In this document: piece after piece, positions 20,260 through 28,300 of the stretch
Position numbering within the stretch: the first letter of the stretch is position 1
Layout: every line of letters starts with the position of its first letter
Assembly (NCBI GenBank): GCA_021292105.1
Contig: CM037870.1
Span: 19,747,424 to 19,811,423 of the forward strand
Source of the DNA: Anadara kagoshimensis
Taxonomy: Eukaryota; Mollusca; Bivalvia; Arcoida; Arcidae
Reading direction: 5' to 3'
Length of the DNA stretch: 64,000 nt
Notes under the pieces: model-generated
What the model was told of the DNA's origin: nothing
The model's input: only the letters and a program-made list of their open reading frames with translations
Database searches by the model: none
Position numbers and translations under genes: made by a program

Positions 20260-20480
20260 TACCTGTTAAGTTCAGGTGTCGTTAGTGATTACGGATCACA
20301 AGGCCTCTAAACCCCAAGGTTCGATTTCTACTCGGGACAGCTTCTAGTAAAAGAAACTTTGCTTGCCAAAGATCCTAGGTTTTCTCATTGCACTCTGTTG
20401 CTCTCCATCACCATTGAACTGACTGCAAAAATATGTGAACGAATTTTGACTAGGGCATAAAAAATTATTACTCCATACCA
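20260..20480 (+). repeat. SINE family 2 (Leu/Ser-tRNA-like head), copy 1
   Basis: It has a B-box-like aaggttcgatttctactcgg, then gcttgccaaag, ttttctcattgcactc, ccattgaactgactg, and the tail gactagggcataa...attactcca. A second copy is at 21092-21310 and others are at 23106-23287, 27440-27620, 48895-48990 and 61890-62060. Confidence 0.6.
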
Positions 20481-21091
20481 CTGCATTTTATTTATGTTCA
20501 ATATATTAATTTTGGCATTTTAAATAAAAGAGAAAACGAATGACACCAGAAAAAAACCACCCACTTTTGACTCAGTTTAAATGGCTTGATATGTTTACAC
20601 AACCTTCAAAAAGAAACTGAATAACGGGAGCTTACAAACGAAGCCAATAAATAAACTAAAACTGTCTCCTGTGAGCTAAATACCCCCGCCCCAACATTTA
20701 ATGTCTTTCCACGACCTTGACCTTTACGATATGATCTTGGTTCAAGGTCATCACAACTTTTGGACCATGAAGATAAATAATTCATGTGAAGTTTTATGAT
20801 AGTAGTCCAAAGCAGCCGAGATATGACCCGGACATGATTTGACACCGACAGACAGACATACCCCCCCCCCCCCCCTTCAAACTAGTTCGCGGTGGTATAA
20901 TGAATAAATATGTTTTGCAATGGCAATTTCTCTGATAAGTATGACCTTCTTTTTATATTTACCGTTAGAACGCGAAAATCAATCCCCGCGAAATAATTAG
21001 AGTTCTAAAAGTTGCGAAAATAAGTACAGTTACCTTATTAAGTAATGGAGATAAAAAAAAATCAGTATCAATTTCAAAACCGTGCTATTGT

Positions 21092-21310
21092 TACCCGTTG
21101 TTGCCAGGTGGTCTAGGGAGCACTCACGACCACGCTACCCACCGCCAAAGTTTGAATCCAGCTCGAGACAGAGAAAGTTTTACGGTTCGCTTGTCAAAGG
21201 TTGGTGGGTTTTTTTAACACTCCGGTTTCCTCCACCATCCCAGATCTAATGACTTCGATATTTAGTGAAAGAGTATTGACAAGGGCGTAAAAGTTCATTA
21301 CAGCGTAACC
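21092..21310 (+). repeat. SINE family 2, copy 2
   Basis: It has the head ttgccaggtggtctaggg, the B-box-like aagtttgaatccagctcgag, the middle cggtttcctccaccatccca and the tail gacaagggcgtaaaa. It is collinear with copy 1 inside the local duplication. Confidence 0.65.
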
Positions 21311-21539
21311 TGCATTTCACTTCATTTTTTATGTTTATTATATTAAATTTTGGCATTTTAAATAAAAGAGAAAACGTATGACACCAGAAAAAACTACCCA
21401 CATGTGACTCAGTTAAAGCATGTCCACGAACCAGAATAAATGTCTTAAAATGTTTACACAACCTGCAAAAAGAAACTGGATAACGAGAGCTTATAAATGA
21501 TACTAATAAATAAATGAATAAATATATTTTGTAATGACA

Positions 21540-22206
21540 ATTTCTCTGATAAGTATGACCTTGTTTTCAATCCAAAAATTTATAAATTGTAAAATAATGC
21601 AGTTAGTTTAATTTCGGTTTAAACCCCTCCCCCGTTTTTCTAAAGACGGTTGTCCAGTGGTGTTTACCTTAAAGAAAAGATACAATTGTTAAAAAGTTTA
21701 AACGGGGATTATGAGGTAAAACCCTCGATAGCCTTTGATGTTGTTTTTAGATTTGGGAGTCAAAATAAATTTTCTTGATAAAAAGCAGATTGGAGATTGA
21801 AACGTGGCAGTGATGAGGCCAAAGAAAAACGGACATAAACACAGTTACTGCAGGTAAAACAATTGTATCTTTATTGCAATTAACAGGACAGGGCCTGGTT
21901 GCACGATGCTTAGAGTTTATTATCTCATGATTAAAGTACTTTTAAAGAAGTATTTTGATTAACGCAACACTAATTTATTTTTAATTATGGTTTAATTAAT
22001 GATTCACTTTAATCAAACTATGTGCAACTGGGCTCAGATTAATATTTAAATAGAATTATTTATTCATTTATTATTATCATTTTTTATGTTTTTAAAATTA
22101 TGGCTAAAGTGACTTTTTCGTCATACATGCACTGGAAGATTTTTTCAGCAGTAACATAGTGGTTGGCAATCTGATTTCATCCCTCTGTTGTCGCGAGCTT
22201 AGTTCC

Positions 22207-22238
<32 letters not shown>

Positions 22239-22755
22239 TGGTTTAAATATCTGTTGAAACGTACTAAAACGTCAACATTTTAGATTTGGAATTTTTGGAA
22301 CTTGAAAGGTGTTCTCAAAGAAAACGCTGGCAAATTTCGATCATATATTATGCAATATTATTTAAAATTCAACAAAACACATATCTTTCCATGTTCAAAT
22401 CTTAATCCATAAAGCAAAGAGAAAATTTTTAAAATTGGCAAATTAAGTAAATTAAACACATTTTTGCTTGAAAGATATATTAAAATTTTACAAAGTTAAA
22501 TCTACTAGAATAGCCATGCATACAGCGTTTCTGTGAAGTGTGTTTTTGTTAATTCTTATTTTGACTTCTCGGTCTCTATAAAGGCACTTCAGTACATAAA
22601 AAGTCAAACAATGTTTAGAATAAACAATAAATAAGTTTTAAAACATATTTAAAACTAAAGCTTATAGTTTACAGTGACTCGACAATGTTTTTATACGATA
22701 TGTAGATTTGTAGCCGACTAGCATGTTCTCTTTTGCTCTCAGAAGATGTTAACCA
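21540..22755. other. Non-coding DNA with a hairpin and an ATT tract
   Basis: 21893-22037 is a hairpin whose ends are gggcctggttgcacgatgct and its approximate reverse complement tatgtgcaactgggctc. 22208-22239 is a perfect ATT microsatellite. Nothing else was recognised. Confidence 0.55.
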
Positions 22756-23076
22756 CTGCGGTAGCTCAGTTGGTAGAGTGCTCGCTCCGTAAGTAAGAGG
22801 TCGTGGGTTTAAACCTTGACCGGGTCTGACCAAAGACTTGAAAGTGGGTAGTGACTGTTCTTTCGCCAAGCACTCGGCATTACGATATGAAGTCACGATT
22901 CTTTCGGATGGGAACTTAAAATAAACGAGGTCCCGTGTCACGATGGGCTTGGCACGATAAAGAACCCTTCTGTATAATCAAAGGCAAAATTTCTGCACCT
23001 TCGCGTATAGCTGGCGACGTCTCAATATTAGTGAAATATTCTTGACTGGGACGTTAAACACTATAACTCAACTCTT
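22756..23076 (+). repeat. tRNA-derived SINE, full-length reference copy (family 1)
   Basis: It has a tRNA-like head with A box gcggtagctcagttggtaga and B box ggtcgtgggtttaaacc. The body is tctgaccaaagacttgaaag, ttctttcgccaagcactcgg, ataaacgaggtcccgtgtca and tataatca. The tail is agtgaaatattcttgactgg, gacgttaaacact. Pol III promoter boxes, absence of an ORF and eight further copies in this window make it a SINE rather than a tRNA gene. It may belong to the V-SINE group described in molluscs (RUDI); I could not check this. Confidence 0.88.
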
Positions 23077-23105
23077 AGAATATGTTAACACGTGCTTCAT
23101 AATTG

Positions 23106-23287
23106 TATAGAGCTTTGGTTGCCGAGTGGTTCTAAGCACCGATTTACGGATCAAAGTCTTACTAGAAACAGGTACTAGGGTAAGAAAGGCTGTGTGTTGT
23201 TTCTACGCGTCTACGGTTTCCTCTAACATCCAAGAACTAAAAGTTTCGATATTTTAACTGTGGCTTAAAACACAATTACTCCACTCC
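23106..23287 (+). repeat. SINE family 2, copy 3
   Basis: The head ggttgccgagtggttctaag resembles the D arm of Leu/Ser tRNAs. Then come ctacggtttcctctaacatc and the tail tggcttaaaacacaattact. It lies directly after the family-1 SINE. Confidence 0.65.
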
Positions 23288-23430
23288 AAACTTTATATTG
23301 ATTAGTGCATTCATTATGAAAATCAGTATGCATATTTTAGTCGGGGAATTTTCTTGAGAATTACCATTTCAGATATTTTTTATACTTTTATTTTCGCGTT
23401 ATCAGTTGATGGTCAGTGAAAATCCAAGTA

Positions 23431-23611
23431 CAGTCCAACCTGCCTTATAGACCACCTCCATATAAGAACCACCTGCTTGTAAAAAACCAGTGAAATTTTA
23501 TCCCAGTTGTTCTTTATTCATATTATTTGAACCTGTATATTAAGGCCACTTGTCCATAAAAGCCACTTTTACTTGTTCCCTTAGGTGTCCTTTGTTGGCA
23601 GGTTTGACTGT
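23431..23611. mobile_element. Short hairpin element (cagt..aacctg family)
   Basis: The ends cagtccaacctgccttatag and ttggcaggtttgactg are inverted repeats. The interior has the ccacct.catataa motifs also seen at 8051-8330. Confidence 0.55.
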
Positions 23612-25270
23612 AAATGATACGAATACAAAGTATTCGCGAACGTTTCATTTTCGCGTGTTATCGTTCACGCGAATTTACGCGAAACTTGTCTGTATTAAAA
23701 GGATATCTGATAGACACACGGAAATGCAACTGTCTGGCATAAACAATGTTGATGCATATTTCTAAACGTAAAATTTAAGTTAAATTTAAGAAGATTATTA
23801 GATTGCTCTCTACTTCAGAAATACTAATATTTACAATAGTTATAAAATAATTCTATTGCCGTCTCCCATTTTCCATGTTAATTTGAAATCAATTTTGAAA
23901 TGCGCTGTTGGTGCACCTTCTCATAGAAATGGGTCGTCTCCTGTCAGTCAACGAGAGCATTGACCATCTGACGTCATCACGTCAGCGCGTGAAGAAGTGT
24001 CTCTATGAAGTTGCAAATACTTTATTGAAGCAAAGGTATTGCGATTGTAAATATTTGAAAAAAAATGCCATTTTGTTTTCGCTCTAAATGTATAATTTGA
24101 ACTTACCAATGTTATTCAAAAATGTTAATTTTATTTTTTACAATGATCATTGAACATTTTCTTCAAAAATATGGGCAATCTTTTGTTATTTACACTTTCT
24201 ACTAGTTTAAGAAAATTATCAATGTCGGTAAAGAAAATCAAAATTAACTCATGCCTCTAGTAATATCGTTCTCAGCTTATTTTTTTTCTCCCTAGTCATA
24301 ATTGTCAGTCTATGGCAATAAAAAAAGTCAAAATTTATTTTCATTAACCTTCATTTACCATAGACTGTTACTAGAGAGATCTCATTATTCAAAATTGTTA
24401 GTTTAGTAAGAATGTCAGTTCATTTAGATATGCAATTTTTATCAATTTATTGCCTTGATTCCAAAATAGTCTAGGAACCAAAACTCATTTAAAGTCGGCT
24501 ATTCAATTACATTTTCTTCAAAAACGTTTAATTTTAAACTCCCACGCCGATGCACTTTTATTCATGGTAAATGATTAACACAATTCATTTACTTTAAACA
24601 AGACGAGTACCCATTGATTTTTTCTGATTTTTTTTTAAATTTTTATACTTTTTGTTATTTTTGATATTGAATTGATAAAAACGTCATTTGTCACATTTAA
24701 TCATTGGATCCGTTTGCAATATTAAAATGAATCATGGCAACAGTATGATGCTGTTTCTGCATAACGCGTGGAGTTAGAAAAAATAATTTACCAACTCGTA
24801 CATAAAAAACCCCACAAAACAAATAACATCAGTTAGAAGCTTTTAAAATTAAAAAAAATATACATAGATATATAAATAAACACCAAACATTATTCACACC
24901 ATTCTGTAGCAATTCTGTTCGGCTATTATGTAGTAAGTATTGTCTATCACTACAAAACACAATAGTTTTTTTTAAACAAATATGCCTTGGCTGGCCCATG
25001 GCAATACAAGTAAATGCCGCGTATTAGGATTATACTTACGACAGACATTTTTATCACCTTTCACAAAGTACTGATGATAACCAATAAATGAATTTATCTC
25101 CGCATCGTAGGTTCGTCCGAATTTAATGTACGTAGAATTGCAACGTTTGGCATGTCATGTAACAAATACCTTCATTAGGCATTGTTCTCACGAGTCATTG
25201 GGAGTGCCATACGGGCACACTCGGTTTTGTTTTTAATTCTTTTTGTATTTATTGTTTCCTTTTTTTACAG
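23612..25270. other. Region upstream of the CAP gene
   Basis: No coding exon seen. 24285-24385 is a weak foldback (ctagtcataattgtcagtct against agactgttactag). 23930-24035 is less AT-rich and holds CRE-like sites. Because 25271 is preceded by a clean acceptor, an untranslated first exon may lie here, possibly ending at gcaaag/gtattg near 24034. Confidence 0.35.
23969..23983. promoter_or_regulatory. CRE-like palindrome pair upstream of CAP gene
   Basis: TGACGTCA, a perfect CREB/ATF consensus, is followed at once by TCACGTCA, a one-base variant. It lies about 1.3 kb before the CAP start codon in a locally GC-richer patch. Its role as promoter is an inference. Confidence 0.3.
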
Positions 25271-25341
25271 TTGGCACCTAAACATGAAGCTGACGTCATC
25301 TTTTGGATTGTTCCTTCTTGCGTCGTTGATACTGGATAAAG
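25271..25341 (+). CDS. CAP gene exon 1 (coding from 25284)
   Basis: The start ATG at 25284 is preferred because it gives a compact signal peptide with a hydrophobic core (FGLFLLASLIL). An in-frame upstream ATG (25182) would put a second hydrophobic run ahead of it, separated by the acceptor-like tttttttacag at 25270. The sequence therefore suggests 13 untranslated bases in this exon and an earlier 5' exon. Donor gtaaga. Confidence 0.75.
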
Positions 25342-28300
25342 GTAAGACAACTCTTACAATCCCCTGTCTCTGATCTGGTCCAAATTTCGCAACGATTCCT
25401 TAATTAAGATTTCCCTTTAAGCTTGGCAAATTTGATATCTTAACAATTTTGCGAAATGTCAAACTATTCATGAGTTTAGGGTGTCATTTTGAAGAATACT
25501 TCAAACGAACAACATCTGCATTAAGTTTCGTCAAAAATGTACACCCATAGTTCCAACAGATATTGCCAAAATTAGCCTATACTTATAATAAGCATAATTT
25601 CTTATTGTAGGATTTTCACTCTGGTGTCCGATAAGAATAAAAATGATCGTCCCTTGCCCCAAATGAGCGAAGAGGCAAAGAATTCCAATTTCTAAAGGCA
25701 ATTGATAGTCTTCATATAATGCTTTACTGTATTTGAAATGAAGAGAATCTTAAATTGTGTATTTTTTAATTGAAAAAAATATACATAATGACTAAAAACC
25801 GCCAAGATAGATCCTAAAACGTGCACTTAATGCTATTTATCGCTAAATGTAACTAACGGCAATGTATTTTATATCATATATAGGGTTTGCTGCAGAGGAC
25901 ATTCCCGTAAGTATTTGCAAAGACCTGGCTCCAGTTTCACAATCATTAATCTTAATTAAGATTTTTCTTAACTTAGATTTAGCAAATTTGAAATCTTAAT
26001 AATTTTGTTAATTTATAAGATATTGGAAATTTGAGGCAATAGTTTTGTCACAAATATTAAATCGCAGTTTCGTAACCATTGTTAAAATTTGATTAATATA
26101 ATTTAAGTTTGGGAAAATCTAATTCAAGAAATGATTGTGATATTGGGCCAAGATACTTAAGTACTCTGGTAGGCGTATATGTTGTTGAAACGTGCTTTCA
26201 AAGGCTTCATGATTAACAAGAACTGGTCAAAATATCAATGGAATTAATTTGAAACATTTTGAGAGACGATGGGCCATACAGGTTGACGCGACGTTTATAT
26301 TTCTGCTGTTCTTTTTGGTTTCATTTGTTATTGTATCAAGTGTTTTATAAGCGCATTTTTAAGATTTTTAAATATTTTGAATGCATTAATATATTTCAAG
26401 TTAGCCTTATCAAGCCCCTCAATAAGTTTCATGGGCGTCGCCATAATATTGTTGATAAACCCTTCAAATATTTTACGGCCCATAGTTCCATGTTGTTTCG
26501 TCTCCAATTTGATTACTTAAAGCGCGAAAGTATCAAGCTAAACATGGAGTGCTTACTCTTCCGGAACATACGGTTTTCTTCACGCGTTGAATTAAATTTG
26601 CAACTTTTCAAAGTTTTTGCCTTTATTTTTGGATTGTGATTTGGAAATGGGCCGTTATGCTCATGTTTGAATAATATAACATTAAAAACTTAGCGTATTT
26701 TGTATTACTGATATATATTTCTCTTTCCGTAGCATGGAACCGTATCCAAATCTGGAGTCAGCGATATCGAGAAGCAGAAGATCCAAGATTTACACAATGC
26801 CTTTAGACGTGTTGTAGGTGTGAATGCCACAAACATGATGAAACTTGTAAGTGCTAAGCATGTACAAGATGACCACTAGATCTCTCCATCTCTTTCCAGC
26901 ACAGCCCAACTACTACAACTATAGTTTTTCTGGCTGATCCTCTTCAAGTTTTATATGATTACCGCTACTTCGTTTTTCATTCTACTGGCCTCTTCAATAA
27001 AACACAGAGTTATGGTGTTTAAGCCCAAGTCAAGAATATTTCACTTATGTCAAGAGATCGCCAATTCTAGGCGAAGGTGCAGAAATTTTGCCTGTGTGTT
27101 GCGCTGATGGCATTATACAGCAAGAATCTTTAACGTGCCACGCCTGATCTGACACGGGACCTCGTTTATTTTAAGTTCCTATCCGAAAGAAAGGTGACAG
27201 TCATTTCGTAATGTCGAGTGCTTGACGAAAGAACACACACTACCCGCTTTCAAGACTTGGGTCAGACCCAGTCGGAGTTCGAAGCCACCACCTCATATTT
27301 ACAGAACGAGTACTCTAACAACTAAGCTTCCGCAGTTGCCAATGTGTTTTGTATGACTACGTATGATAACTTGTGATACATTCTCTGCTTTGCAATCAAA
27401 TGCCTCTCATAATCTAAAAAAATGCATTTACGGATAACACCACCTCTCATCGCTAGTTTTGAATCACAATCGAGTCAGATGCTTTTGCGGGAAAGTACGC
27501 TTGCCGATGGTCATTTGTTTTCTCTGGCAATACGACTTCCTCTACCATTTCTGAACTGACCAGCATGAAGTATTTTGATAGTGATACTGTTTCCATCACA
27601 ATGTCACCGGATACGGATTACTTCAACTATGTACAAAACTAGGAAATGTTTGCAAACAATTGGATAACACATTTTTGTGCGGGAAAGTTTACACTTGCTG
27701 AAGGCAGATCGTTTTATCTGACTATACGATTTCCTCTACCATATTTGAGCTGACCGCCATAAGGTATTATGATAGTGATATTGTTTCAGTCACCATGTGA
27801 TACGGAATACGTCAACTGTCTGCAAAATTCGGAATTGTTTGTAAACAGTTGGATAATTCGTTTCAGGTATGGGACGATGACATTGCCAAAGCAGCACAGC
27901 GACATGCAGAAAAGTGTAGTACCGAACATGATGGTCTTGCCAACAGATGGACATCAGGTAAGAAGACGATCTTAATTATCCCCCGCCTTCCGTTCGTCCG
28001 AAATTCTTGTCTGCGTTAATTCTCCAAAACTAGGAAGCACTATCTCACGAAACGTGGTGCAAAGTATCAACTTAGATAGAAGACGTGCATATCATATACC
28101 TTAGTTTGCTTATTTTCCTGGGAGTTAATATCCTTTGACCATGAGTGCAAATCACAAAAAGAACCTGATGGTGGGGGATCATAATTCACTTAATTTACTT
28201 GTTTATTTTGGCTAATTTTATCCTTATTGAAGACTTTAAAGTGATCATCATAAATTAAAGATGGAAGGCTTTTGCTAATGACTATGCATGATTATGGTCC

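Larger units (their letters stand above)
20080..21540. repeat. Local segmental duplication, two collinear copies
   Basis: 20080-20650 and 20900-20955 match 20955-21540 in order: a ccgcgaaaat block, the family-2 SINE body, ggcattttaaataaaagaga, tgacaccagaaaaaa, ttacacaacc.tcaaaaag and atttctctgataagtatgac. The first copy carries about 240 extra bases (about 20655-20895) missing from the second. That insert ends in a C tract (20861-20875) and ttcaaactagttcgcggtgg. No gene lies inside. Confidence 0.6.

Noticed and set aside
22756..22828. tRNA gene
   Set aside because: A and B boxes are present, but the sequence continues into a SINE body and tail repeated elsewhere in the window, and the acceptor stem does not close. 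It is the head of a SINE.
25182..25283. Upstream in-frame ATG as the start of the CAP protein
   Set aside because: It would add a second hydrophobic segment before a normal signal peptide and cross a strong splice acceptor at 25270.
26259..26639. 126-residue protein-coding gene
   Set aside because: The frame runs across an element A copy within a CAP intron; other copies of the repeat do not keep the frame.
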